A stretch of DNA of 64,000 nt, from contig NZ_JAIQDW010000009.1 of NCBI RefSeq assembly GCF_020026925.1, positions 1 to 64,000 on the forward strand, written 5' to 3'. A model generated the notes under the pieces. The model saw only the letters and a program-made list of their open reading frames with translations, was not told the DNA's origin and did no database searches. The stretch's first letter is position 1; every line of letters starts with the position of its first letter. This DNA is from Flavobacterium hibisci (GTDB lineage Bacteria > Bacteroidota > Bacteroidia > Flavobacteriales > Flavobacteriaceae). Below, one piece after another: positions 16,764 through 24,640 of this stretch. Both the position numbers and the translations under genes were made by a program.

Positions 16764-18227
16764 TTATAATTTACTAATATAACTTCCGTACATATCTTTA
16801 AACTGATGTCCGGTTGCAAAACGGTCTTTGCTTAGTTTTTTATACTCTACCAACGCCCATAAAACAAATTCTTTCATGAAATAAAGATCCTTTTTATCCA
16901 GTTGTGGCTGGTATTTTTTGATCAGAACATCCAAAGGAGTTACTTCATCTAATATAGCCTGATATTCAGCGTCTGAAGCTTCATCTAACAATTCGAAACC
17001 GCTTTCTGCAAAAAACCATTCTATTAAATCAGAATAAGGTGTTTTCTCTCCGGGTTTTTCTAATTTTTCAATTTTCGGAAAGTAATCTGCAAACAACGTT
17101 TTAATTGCAGAACCAATTAAATTCTGTGCTACCGCAGCAGCTCCCTCCTGCTCCCCTTCGTAAACCAATTCTACTTTTCCGGTAATAGCCGGAATGATTC
17201 CGATAAAGTCTGATAAGCGAAGTGTAGTTTTCTCAGCACCAGAAATTAAAGCACGTCGTTCTGCAGTACTTATTAAATTTTCAAAAGCTGTAATACTCAT
17301 TCTGGCACTTACACCACTTTTATTGTCTATATATTCGCTTTCACGGGCTTCAAAACTAATTTGTTCTAAAATATCCCTTGCCAGACCCGGAACATAAACA
17401 GTGTCTGCCTGGTTTTGATCTAATTTAGACTCCTGCTCTGTAATGGTTCTGGCAACAGCTACACTTTCCGGATAATGTGTCAGGATTTGAGATCCAATTC
17501 TGTCCTTTAAAGGCGTTACAATACTTCCACGATTGGTATAATCTTCCGGATTTGCCGTAAAAATAAACTGCATATCAAGCGGCATTCTCAATTTAAAACC
17601 ACGAATCTGAATATCGCCTTCCTGTAAAATATTAAATAGTGCAACCTGAATTCTGGCTTGTAAATCCGGTAATTCATTGATCACAAAAATACAGCGATTC
17701 GCTCTCGGAATCATTCCGAAGTGAATTACGCGATCATCGGCATACGAAAGTTTTAAGTTTGCTGCTTTTATTGGGTCAACGTCTCCGATCAAATCGGCTA
17801 CTGTAACATCTGGTGTTGCCAGTTTTTCGAAAAAACGCTCGTTCCGGTGCAACCACGAAATTGGAGTCTCATTGCCTTTCTCTGCAATTAAATCTTTCGC
17901 AAAACGGGAAATCGGATTCAGCGGATCATCATTAATTTCTGAGCCTTCAACAAACGGAATATACTCGTCTAATAATTCGATCATTTTACGTGCCAGGCGT
18001 GTTTTTGCCTGCCCGCGAAGTCCTAGTAAATTGATGTTATGACGAGAGAGGATGGCACGTTCCAGTTCAGGAATTACGGTATTTTCAAATCCGTGAACTC
18101 CTTCAAAAACAGGCTTGCCGGATTTGATTTTTTCACGAAGATTGTTTCTTAACTCATCTTTTATACTCGTACTTTTATATCCTGCAGCTTTTAACTGACC
18201 TAATGTTTTTATATTGTTTATTTCCAT
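16764..18227 (-). CDS. MoxR/ChlI-type AAA+ ATPase
   Basis: A 487-residue AAA+ protein. A Walker A-type loop (LLGLRGQAKTRLARKMIE) near residue 75 and Walker B (CIFVINELPDL) are visible, followed by PRANR, FTANPEDYTNRG (sensor-like) and LKDRIG. Such proteins resemble the I subunit of magnesium chelatase but lack its partners here. The adjacent downstream-pathway gene is a VWA protein, the usual MoxR-VWA chaperone pair, thought to remodel or insert cofactors into target proteins. The target is unknown. About 95 bp separate the two genes, with the VWA gene transcribed first. Confidence 0.85.
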   Translation of the reverse strand: MEINNIKTLGQLKAAGYKSTSIKDELRNNLREKIKSGKPVFEGVHGFENTVIPELERAILSRHNINLLGLRGQAKTRLARKMIELLDEYIPFVEGSEINDDPLNPISRFAKDLIAEKGNETPISWLHRNERFFEKLATPDVTVADLIGDVDPIKAANLKLSYADDRVIHFGMIPRANRCIFVINELPDLQARIQVALFNILQEGDIQIRGFKLRMPLDMQFIFTANPEDYTNRGSIVTPLKDRIGSQILTHYPESVAVARTITEQESKLDQNQADTVYVPGLARDILEQISFEARESEYIDNKSGVSARMSITAFENLISTAERRALISGAEKTTLRLSDFIGIIPAITGKVELVYEGEQEGAAAVAQNLIGSAIKTLFADYFPKIEKLEKPGEKTPYSDLIEWFFAESGFELLDEASDAEYQAILDEVTPLDVLIKKYQPQLDKKDLYFMKEFVLWALVEYKKLSKDRFATGHQFKDMYGSYISKL

Positions 18228-18322
18228 TTTTTATTGAAATATCGATTGTTGTTTAATTATATGGATTGTTTTAGATGCACTGCTGTACAATCTCTACAGG
18301 AAAATCTTTAAACCTTTGAAAC

Positions 18323-19441
18323 TTATTTAACTCTCTTTTTCCTATTCGTTTCATAATCTTCAAAAATCATTTCTCCAAGACCTTTCAGTCCGGTGTAAAA
18401 TGCTTTTCCCTGATTGGCTTCGGTAAAATGATTTACAAATCGCTGCAAATAAGGATCCCTGGCAATCATAAAAGTCGTAATCGGGATATGTAATTTTCTC
18501 GCCTGCTGTGCCTGAGTGTAACATTTATCCACAATATACTCATCCAGACCATTGCTGTTCATATAATAAGAACCATCACGCTCGCGCACACAGCTTGGCT
18601 TCCCGTCTGTAATCATGAAAATCTGTTTGTTGGTATTTCGCTTTCTACGTAAAATATCCATCGCTAACTGCAATCCTGCAACGGTATTGGTGTGATAAGG
18701 CCCAACCTGAAGATACGGTAAATCTTTAATCGGAATTGTCCATGCATCGTTTCCGAAAACCAGAATGTCTAATGTATCTTTTGGATAACGGGTTGTAATT
18801 AATTCGGCCAAAGCCATGGCAACTTTTTTTGCCGGAGTGATTCGGTCTTCGCCATACAAAATCATACTGTGACTGATGTCGATCATCAAAACCGTACTCA
18901 TTTGTGCTTTGAATTGTGTTTCTTCAACAACCAGATCATTCTCGGTCAGCATGAAACTTTCAACGCCGTTATTGATTTGTGCGTTTCTGAGACTTTCTGT
19001 CAATGAAATACGCTCTAAACCATCACCAAAATTAAATTCACGAAATTCTCCAGTATGCTCGTCACCGTTTCCGGCATGTTTGGTTTTATGATTACCGTTT
19101 CCGGCACGTTTTAAATTCCCGAAAATCTGATCTAAAGCCTGTTGCCTGATAGCGCGTTCTGTTTTTGCCGTGATTCCAAAACCAGATGTACCGTCAGGTT
19201 TTGCTTCGTCTTTTATATAACCTTTCTTTTTTAAATCGTCGATAAAATTATCAATCGTGTAGTTTTCGTCGGTTAGCTTATATTCTTTATCCAGCTCCCG
19301 AAGCCAGTCTATAGCTTCATCAAAATCACCCGAAGTATGAGTAATCAGTTCTTTGAAAATACCAAAAAGCTTTTCAAACGGAGACTGAAAAGGTGCTTCG
19401 TAAGTCTTAAAGTAAAAACCTTTTTTAAATTCGTTTTTCAT
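18323..19441 (-). CDS. VWA (von Willebrand A) domain protein, partner of the MoxR ATPase
   Basis: A 372-residue soluble protein. The C-terminal half is a von Willebrand A domain with the metal site motif DISHS in TVLMIDISHSMILYGED, a later T/D pair in FMITDGKPS, and NTVAGLQLAMDILRRK. The N-terminal half is charged and helical, with a glycine/histidine-rich linker (NGNHKTKHAGNGDEHTG). MoxR-VWA pairs act as substrate-specific chaperones: the VWA protein binds the target and the ATPase provides force. No target gene is adjacent. Confidence 0.87.
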   Translation of the reverse strand: MKNEFKKGFYFKTYEAPFQSPFEKLFGIFKELITHTSGDFDEAIDWLRELDKEYKLTDENYTIDNFIDDLKKKGYIKDEAKPDGTSGFGITAKTERAIRQQALDQIFGNLKRAGNGNHKTKHAGNGDEHTGEFREFNFGDGLERISLTESLRNAQINNGVESFMLTENDLVVEETQFKAQMSTVLMIDISHSMILYGEDRITPAKKVAMALAELITTRYPKDTLDILVFGNDAWTIPIKDLPYLQVGPYHTNTVAGLQLAMDILRRKRNTNKQIFMITDGKPSCVRERDGSYYMNSNGLDEYIVDKCYTQAQQARKLHIPITTFMIARDPYLQRFVNHFTEANQGKAFYTGLKGLGEMIFEDYETNRKKRVK

Positions 19442-19550
19442 GATTCTAAAATTAATCTTTTTTGAAACTATGAAAAAAGAAACAGTTATTAATTTTTAGT
19501 TAAAGTATTGATTAAAACCACTAGAAATCAACGATAATACTGACGAGTAT

Positions 19551-19925
19551 TCAAATTCCATCCAGATAAAACCACTCACCATTTTCAAATTTAAAAGTTG
19601 AAAACTCATGATGAATTTGCGATTTTTGATTTTCATCCAAAAAATAGGCATTAAACTCCACCTTATTCTCCGTGTAAAATAAGATTTCAAGTTGGCGCCA
19701 TTTATTACTTGTTGCCCATTTCAGAATTTCAGCTTTTGAGTACTGTTTTCTTTCAGAAATATAAGTAGTTTCCAAAAGGTAATCGGCATTATGAGTGGCA
19801 TAAGCTGAATATCTGGAGCGCATCAAAGCCAGGGCTGTTGGTGCTTTTTGATTATTCTGAAGGTATAATCCGCAACATTTCTCAAAAGGCAATCCTGTAT
19901 CACAGAAACACGTTTTATTCTCCAT
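19551..19925 (-). CDS. YchJ family SEC-C motif protein
   Basis: A 124-residue protein. The N-terminal CFCDTGLPFEKCCGLYL is a zinc-binding SEC-C-like motif, followed by ALMRSRYSAYATHNADYLLE, the YchJ signature, and an NTF2-like C-terminal half ending FENGEWFYLDG. The start at 19925 (MENKTCFC) places the cysteine motif at the very N-terminus, as in E. coli YchJ; an ATG at 19943 is the alternative. It overlaps the stop of the preceding small gene by 11 bp, so the two are probably co-translated. Function is unknown. Confidence 0.85.
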   Translation of the reverse strand: MENKTCFCDTGLPFEKCCGLYLQNNQKAPTALALMRSRYSAYATHNADYLLETTYISERKQYSKAEILKWATSNKWRQLEILFYTENKVEFNAYFLDENQKSQIHHEFSTFKFENGEWFYLDGI

Positions 19926-20148
19926 CAACTGGTTCTTCTCCATTAATTTTTACATGAAGCTGATTCAGTAAAACCTGATATCGGGTTATTTCACGCACTT
20001 CTTCATCTTCTTCAGCAAAATCAATCATTTCATCCAGAACTTCACTTACTTCAAGCAGTTTATTATTAGCTTCTCTGTTATTTTGTGCAGCAATCAAATC
20101 AATAATTTCCTGTACACTTGCCTTTAAAGTTTCGAATTTATTACTCAT
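19915..20148 (-). CDS. Small acidic conserved hypothetical protein
   Basis: A 77-residue, strongly acidic, mostly helical protein (MSNKFETLKASVQEIIDLIA, then LLEVSEVLDEMIDFAEEDEE). I recognise no named domain, but the length, composition and tight overlap with ychJ are consistent with a real gene. It has no signal peptide or membrane span. Its partner or role is unknown. Confidence 0.65.
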   Translation of the reverse strand: MSNKFETLKASVQEIIDLIAAQNNREANNKLLEVSEVLDEMIDFAEEDEEVREITRYQVLLNQLHVKINGEEPVDGE

Positions 20149-20168
20149 ATATTTTGTTTGTTTGTTTT

Positions 20169-20225
20169 GTTTCAGGTTTCAGGTTTTACATTCATGACGT
20201 TAACTTGCGACGTGAAACTTGAAAC
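20169..20225. repeat. Heptamer-built inverted repeat upstream of the small acidic gene
   Basis: GTTTCAGGTTTCA (20169-20181) faces TGAAACTTGAAAC (20213-20225), with one mismatch. The repeated unit is GTTTCAG, the same as at 27182-27234. It lies between the 48-residue gene and the 77-residue gene. Confidence 0.65.
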
Positions 20226-20234
20226 TATTTTTTA

Positions 20235-20381
20235 TCACTCTTCGTTTTTATTTTCGTTAAACTTTTTTACGATTTCCTTCAGCTTTTCTTTACGGGCAAT
20301 TTCAGCTTGTTTCGCTTTTGCCTGGGTTTTATGCAATTTATCGTTATGTTTTTTAATGTTTCTTTCGTTATTGCGGCCCAT
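20235..20381 (-). CDS. 48-residue lysine/glutamate-rich microprotein
   Basis: A short gene opening MGRNNERNIKKHNDKLHK and ending KKFNENKNEE, made of alternating K/E/Q/A residues and predicted to be one long charged helix or coiled coil. Its ATG overlaps the TAA of the preceding gene (TAATG at 20379-20383), a translational-coupling arrangement that strongly supports it being real. I recognise no domain. It resembles small conserved hypothetical proteins of Flavobacteriia. Confidence 0.65.
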   Translation of the reverse strand: MGRNNERNIKKHNDKLHKTQAKAKQAEIARKEKLKEIVKKFNENKNEE

Positions 20382-20923
20382 TATATTTCTCTTTTTATTT
20401 GTTCTAAAGTTTTCTCAGTAAAAATTAATTCATTGATCATTTTTTTTCTCAAATCATGAATATCATCGTAATCAAAATATTTTGCCCAGGAAGTCAATTG
20501 TTGGAGATTCCTGATTTGCTTTAATCTTTTTGTTGTTTCAAAGCTGGTTCTTAAAATTGCTTTACCATCATATTGCGGATTATTTTTGTGTTCATAATTC
20601 GCCAGATTATTTTCGAAATCAGCTTTAATATAATACAATTTTTCCTGTGGATTATCTGCATAAAATTCTTCCCATTTAGCAAACCCAATTTTCGTTTTAG
20701 ATTCCGTTTCAGGATTTCGCGCTATCAGACGCCATTTACTGTTTGCGAGCCTTCCCCAGTGGTTCGAAACACGATACATTCCTTCTTCAGTATAATAGTA
20801 AGTACTTCCGGCTTTACTTTCGAACTGCTTTTTCAAACCTTCAATTTGATCTGGAAGCACTTCCCTAAAAACACAGAACGTATTTTTAAAAGAATTAGGA
20901 TGTGGCTTATAATTTTTCTGCAT
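20381..20923 (-). CDS. Conserved hypothetical protein
   Basis: A 180-residue soluble protein without signal peptide or spans. It has a motif region around YYYTEEGMYRVSNHWGRLAN and SKWRLIAR, a central WEEFYADNP, and a helical C-terminus (LQQLTSWAKYFDYDDIHDLR). I do not recognise the family. The start at 20923 (MQKNYKPHPNSF) is preferred over one six codons upstream. Its stop overlaps the start of the 48-residue gene, so they form an operon. Divergent from the 81-residue gene with about 80 bp between. Confidence 0.7.
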   Translation of the reverse strand: MQKNYKPHPNSFKNTFCVFREVLPDQIEGLKKQFESKAGSTYYYTEEGMYRVSNHWGRLANSKWRLIARNPETESKTKIGFAKWEEFYADNPQEKLYYIKADFENNLANYEHKNNPQYDGKAILRTSFETTKRLKQIRNLQQLTSWAKYFDYDDIHDLRKKMINELIFTEKTLEQIKREI

Positions 20924-20971
20924 ATGCAAATATACGCACATTACAGCGAACTGCCTAAAACATTAATTTCT

Positions 20972-20979
20972 TACCTTTG
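20972..20979 (+). promoter_or_regulatory. Bacteroidota -7 element TACCTTTG before the 81-residue gene
   Basis: TACCTTTG matches the TAnnTTTG consensus, 26 bp before the ATG at 21006. A CTG 18 bp further upstream is a weak form of the TTG -33 element. Confidence 0.55.
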
Positions 20980-21005
20980 TCTCTTAATTTTCAAAATAAA
21001 AAATC

Positions 21006-21251
21006 ATGTCTAAAGATTCGCAACAAAAAATGCCTCAAAAAGGAGTTTTTACAGGTATTATCGAAAAAGATGAAAACAATAATTATTTCTGCGGTACCTA
21101 TCTCTTAGACTACAAAATGGTTCAGGCAAAATTTAAAGAGGGTGATTGGATTACAATAAAATCTGTTATTGAAAACCCAAGTGATATGAGCTATAAACAA
21201 TATCCTAAAAAATCAAGAAACTTCGACAAAGCCAACCATAAACCGGAATAA
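21006..21251 (+). CDS. Small conserved hypothetical protein
   Basis: An 81-residue soluble protein with a beta-rich core (GVFTGIIEKDENNNYFCGTY, then WITIKSVIENPSD) and a basic tail. It has no membrane span or signal. The good -7 element upstream and typical codon use support it. I cannot assign a family. Followed by a 330-bp gap with only the promoter of the next gene. Confidence 0.65.
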   Translation: MSKDSQQKMPQKGVFTGIIEKDENNNYFCGTYLLDYKMVQAKFKEGDWITIKSVIENPSDMSYKQYPKKSRNFDKANHKPE

Positions 21252-21501
21252 TTTTGTTTCTGGTTTTTGTTGTTTCATTTTACAGGTAAGACATTTTAAA
21301 TGGCTATTACACGTGATTTAAATAGTATGTTCGCAAAGTTTTGTATTGATAAAGCTTTGGGAACTTTTCTTTTTTATTAAGCCGCTAAAAACCTTAGCGT
21401 TGTCTGCAGTTAAAAACAACCTGGCAATAACAGTTAACATTTTAATAAACCAACTTTCCCGAATATTTTTTAGATGAAAACTAAAAAGTTAAAAAAAAGT
21501 G

Positions 21502-21509
21502 TACCTTTG
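21502..21509 (+). promoter_or_regulatory. Bacteroidota -7 element TACCTTTG before the J/KTSC gene
   Basis: TACCTTTG matches TAnnTTTG and lies about 70 bp before the ATG at 21580. No convincing TTG at -33 is seen. The rest of the gap 21252-21579 holds no gene that I can see. Confidence 0.5.
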
Positions 21510-21579
21510 CAAAAAATTTGTCGATTTGAACTAACTAATATCGATTTCAAACTAATAGACAAGTAGTTACCTTTTATTT

Positions 21580-22020
21580 ATGAAAAAAATAGTTGAATAC
21601 CGTAAGTTACTAAACGTAGAGAAAACTGTAGAGCTAAAAGATTTAAAAACCATTTATCGTAATGCGATGAAAGAAGCTCACCCTGACAAATTTCAGGGAG
21701 ATGATGCTGGTTTAAAAGCTGCAGAAGAAAAAAGCAAAACGATCATTGAAGCTTACCACTTTTTAGTAAGCATACATCCAGATACCATTAAGATTAACTT
21801 ACCTGAGTACACAGAAACAATTTCAACTTGTACCATTACAGATTTCAAATTTGTGGAAGGGCGTTTAATTATTGATTTTTCTAATGGAAGCGTTTACGAA
21901 TATATTAGCGTTCCTAAAGCTACTTATGTAAAAATGGTAAATGCAGATTCTCCAGCCAGATTTGCAAAAAGACACATTTTGAACTCTTTTACATGGAGAA
22001 AGAAAACAAATCAGGAATAA
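21580..22020 (+). CDS. J-domain-like / KTSC domain protein
   Basis: A 146-residue protein with two parts. Residues 1-65 look like a DnaJ J-domain: helix, then the HPD motif in EAHPDKFQGDD, then TIIEAYHFLVS. Residues 75-140 match the KTSC domain: FKFVEGRLIIDFSNGSVYEY with VPKATYVKMVNADSPARFAK. KTSC is a short domain first seen in lysyl-tRNA synthetase-related and phage proteins, with no settled function. The HPD triad suggests contact with an Hsp70 (DnaK), which is inference. It has its own promoter and a strong terminator. Confidence 0.8.
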   Translation: MKKIVEYRKLLNVEKTVELKDLKTIYRNAMKEAHPDKFQGDDAGLKAAEEKSKTIIEAYHFLVSIHPDTIKINLPEYTETISTCTITDFKFVEGRLIIDFSNGSVYEYISVPKATYVKMVNADSPARFAKRHILNSFTWRKKTNQE

Positions 22021-22041
22021 AATTCCATTATATATTATTTT

Positions 22042-22072
22042 AAAAGCATTCTGATGACAGAATGCTTTTTTT
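22042..22072 (+). terminator. Rho-independent terminator after the J/KTSC gene
   Basis: AAAGCATTCTG and CAGAATGCTTT form a perfect stem with an ATGA loop and a T tract. Confidence 0.85.
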
Positions 22073-22217
22073 ATGCTCAAAAACACCAAATTGTTTAATT
22101 TGATTCTGAATAGCGAAAGAATTATTTGTTTTACCAGGTTTCAGAAACCAGTAAATACTTAGCTACAAGCCTTTTAAAATAAATAAAACTATAACAAAAT
22201 TTTAGGTAGTAAAATTA

Positions 22218-22246
22218 TTGATGTTCTATATTTTTAAATACTTTTG
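22218..22246 (+). promoter_or_regulatory. Bacteroidota promoter for the TlpA-like gene
   Basis: TTG at 22218-22220, an 18-bp spacer, then TACTTTTG at 22239-22246: an exact fit to TTG-N17-23-TAnnTTTG. The ATG is 34 bp downstream. Confidence 0.75.
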
Positions 22247-22280
22247 TTGCGCAAATCAATTAACTAATTAATTTTTTATA

Positions 22281-23447
22281 ATGAAAAAAATATTTTTTTT
22301 ACTTACCGCTTCTGCAGCGATAATTTCTTGCAGCAAAGTTAAAGACGGAGAATTCCTTATTACAGGAACTGCAAAGGGAATTGAGAACGGAAAAACAATA
22401 ATCCTTCAGGGGCAGGATCCAACAACAATGGCTGTTTTACCATTAGATACTGTAAAAGTTGAAAATGGAAAATTTGAAATAAAAGGAAAAGTTACTGAAC
22501 CTGCTTTTCACACTTTAGTAATTCAGGATTTACAAGGCCCAATTCCGTTTATCTTAGAAACCGGTGAAATTAAAATTGAAGTGGATAAAGACAGTATTCA
22601 TAAATCAAAAATTTCAGGAACTTACAGTAATGATGAGTATGTTAAGTTCAACGAAGATGTCACAAAAGTTCAAAAAAGACTAATTGACTTTCAGAAAAAA
22701 AATACTCAGGCTATGCAGACTGCTCAACAAAAACAAGATACAGCTGTTATCAATGGTTTAATGAAAGAATATATGGCTATTCAAACTGATGTTCAGGCTG
22801 AATCTAAAAAGAAATATACTGCTTACGCTGAAACACATCCAAAATCATTTATTTCAGTTTTAATTGTTCAAAGTCTGATCAATGACCCAAGTTCTGATTT
22901 CAAAAAAACAGAAGGCTTATACAACTCTCTAGACGAGTCTTTAAAAAATACTAAGCCAGGAAAAGCAATTAAAGAAAAAATTGGCCAAATGAAATTGCCT
23001 GCAGTAGGTGCATCAGCTCCACCTGTTGGCAGCGCTAAATGAAGGTCAGATTTTTCAGCTCCTAACCCAGAAGGAAAAACAGTATCACTTAAGGAAAGTT
23101 TAGGAAAAGTAACAATTGTGGATTTTTGGGCTTCATGGTGCGGACCATGCAGAAAAGAAAATCCTAATGTGGTAGCCATTTACAAAGAACTTCATTCAAA
23201 AGGGCTAAACATCATTGGTGTTTCACTAGATAAGGAAGCATCAGCCTGGAAAGAAGCCATTGCAAAAGACAATTTAACCTGGACACACGTTTCTAACTTG
23301 AAATTCTGGGATGAACCAATTGCAAAGCAATACGGTGTTGAATCTATCCCTGCAACCTTTATACTTGATTCATCAGGCAAGATCGTTGCACAAGACCTAA
23401 GAGGTCCTGAATTAAGAGCAAAAGTTTTAGAACTTTTAGGAAAATAA
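22281..23447 (+). pseudogene. DUF4369-thioredoxin (TlpA-like) lipoprotein interrupted by an in-frame TGA
   Basis: A single 389-codon frame. Residues 1-17 form a lipoprotein signal (AAIISC, lipidated C17), residues 20-130 match DUF4369 (beta sandwich, FLITGTAKGIENGKTIILQG), a helical linker follows, and the C-terminal part is an AhpC/TSA-thioredoxin domain with WCGPC at codons 286-290 and SIPATFILDSSGKIV. A TGA at 23040-23042 falls between the linker (VGSAK) and the thioredoxin domain (RSDFSAPNPEGK) and the reading frame is unchanged beyond it. Either the protein is truncated to its DUF4369 half, the TGA is read through, or it is a sequence error. Homologues are periplasmic disulfide reductases. 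Confidence 0.8.
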
Positions 23448-23462
23448 GTAAAATACAATACA

Positions 23463-23502
23463 AACAAAAAAACTCCGGATTTTCATCTGGAGTTTTTTTG
23501 TT
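23463..23502 (+). terminator. Terminator after the TlpA-like gene
   Basis: AACTCCGGAT and ATCTGGAGTT pair over a TTTC loop with T runs in both directions; it can serve both convergent genes. Confidence 0.8.
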
Positions 23503-23529
23503 TGTATACTTAAAAAGTAATTTATTTTA

Positions 23530-24570
23530 TTACTTTACAAATTCAATTTTTTGAGCTTCTTCTTCGTTTACGCTATCAAAGAATCCTTGTTCATTCATCC
23601 AGTCATCACTAAATACTTTGCTCATATAACGAGAACCATGATCAGGGAATATAGCAATAATATTACTGTCTTTAGTAAACTCGCCTTCTTCTGCGTATTG
23701 TTTAATGGCCTGCATTACTGCACCCGAAGTATACCCAACAAACAATCCTTCTTTACGTGTAATTTCCCTTGCGGTATGAGCACTTTCTTCATCCGTTACT
23801 TTCATAAACTTATCGATAATATCGAAATCAGTTGCTGAAGGAATTAAATTCTTACCTAAACCTTCAATACGGTACGGATAAATTTCTTTAGTATCAAATT
23901 CTCTTGTTTCGTGGTATTTTTTCAAAACCGACCCAAAAGCATCAACACCTAAGATTTTAATGTTTGGATTTTGCTCTTTTAAGTATTTTGCAGTTCCTGA
24001 GATTGTTCCTCCTGTTCCGCTACAAGCAATTAAGTGTGTAATCTGACCTTTGGTTTGCTGCCAAATTTCCGGTCCGGTAGTATTGTAATGCGCATCAATA
24101 TTTAACTGGTTAAAATATTGATTAATATAAACAGAACCTTTTGTCTCTTCATGCAAACGTTTTGCAACATTATAGTAGGATCTTTCATCATCTGCTGAAA
24201 CGTGAGCCGGGCAAACATATACTTTTGCCCCTAAACTCCTCAACATATCAATTTTATCTTTGGATGATTTTGAACTTACTGCCAATATGCAGTTGTAGCC
24301 TTTTATAATGCTCACCATAGCCAAACTAAAACCTGTGTTTCCGGATGTCGTTTCGATTATGGTATCACCTGGAGACAAAATCCCTCTTCTCTCTGCTTCT
24401 TCAATGATATATAATGCTATTCTATCTTTTGACGAATGTCCCGGATTAAAAGCTTCTACCTTTGCGTAGAAATTGCCTTCTAGCCCTTCGGTGACTTTAT
24501 TTAGCTTAATAAGTGGGGTGTTACCTATTAACTCTAAAACATTATTATAAGCATTTATTTCTTCTTTCAT
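23530..24570 (-). CDS. PLP-dependent cysteine synthase family protein (CBS-like)
   Basis: A 346-residue fold-type II PLP enzyme. The PLP lysine is in [12 protein letters not shown], the substrate loop is [12 protein letters not shown], and the phosphate-binding loop is [15 protein letters not shown]. These enzymes make cysteine from O-acetylserine and sulfide, or cystathionine from serine and homocysteine; the long C-terminal part and the [14 protein letters not shown] segment recall cystathionine beta-synthase cores without the CBS regulatory domain. The choice between the two reactions is not settled. The ATG at 24570 ([16 protein letters not shown]) is preferred over 24588. A TAAATTTG -7 element lies at 24618-24625. 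It is monocistronic. Confidence 0.9.
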   Translation of the reverse strand: MKEEINAYNNVLELIGNTPLIKLNKVTEGLEGNFYAKVEAFNPGHSSKDRIALYIIEEAERRGILSPGDTIIETTSGNTGFSLAMVSIIKGYNCILAVSSKSSKDKIDMLRSLGAKVYVCPAHVSADDERSYYNVAKRLHEETKGSVYINQYFNQLNIDAHYNTTGPEIWQQTKGQITHLIACSGTGGTISGTAKYLKEQNPNIKILGVDAFGSVLKKYHETREFDTKEIYPYRIEGLGKNLIPSATDFDIIDKFMKVTDEESAHTAREITRKEGLFVGYTSGAVMQAIKQYAEEGEFTKDSNIIAIFPDHGSRYMSKVFSDDWMNEQGFFDSVNEEEAQKIEFVK

Positions 24571-24640
24571 AAAAAAATAGTTAATCAAGGTAATTTTTTG
24601 ATAACCCCGATAGGTTGCAAATTTAACAAAAAATTTCTAA

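Noticed and set aside
19496..19690. Minus-strand frame overlapping the end of ychJ
   Set aside because: It overlaps ychJ in another frame and has no recognisable features.
20158..20421. Plus-strand frame opposite the 48-residue gene
   Set aside because: The phenylalanine-rich translation is the antisense of a lysine/glutamate-rich gene that has a coupled start.
23040..23042. Selenocysteine codon in the thioredoxin lipoprotein
   Set aside because: The TGA is far from WCGPC, at a linker position, and no Sec machinery or insertion hairpin was seen.
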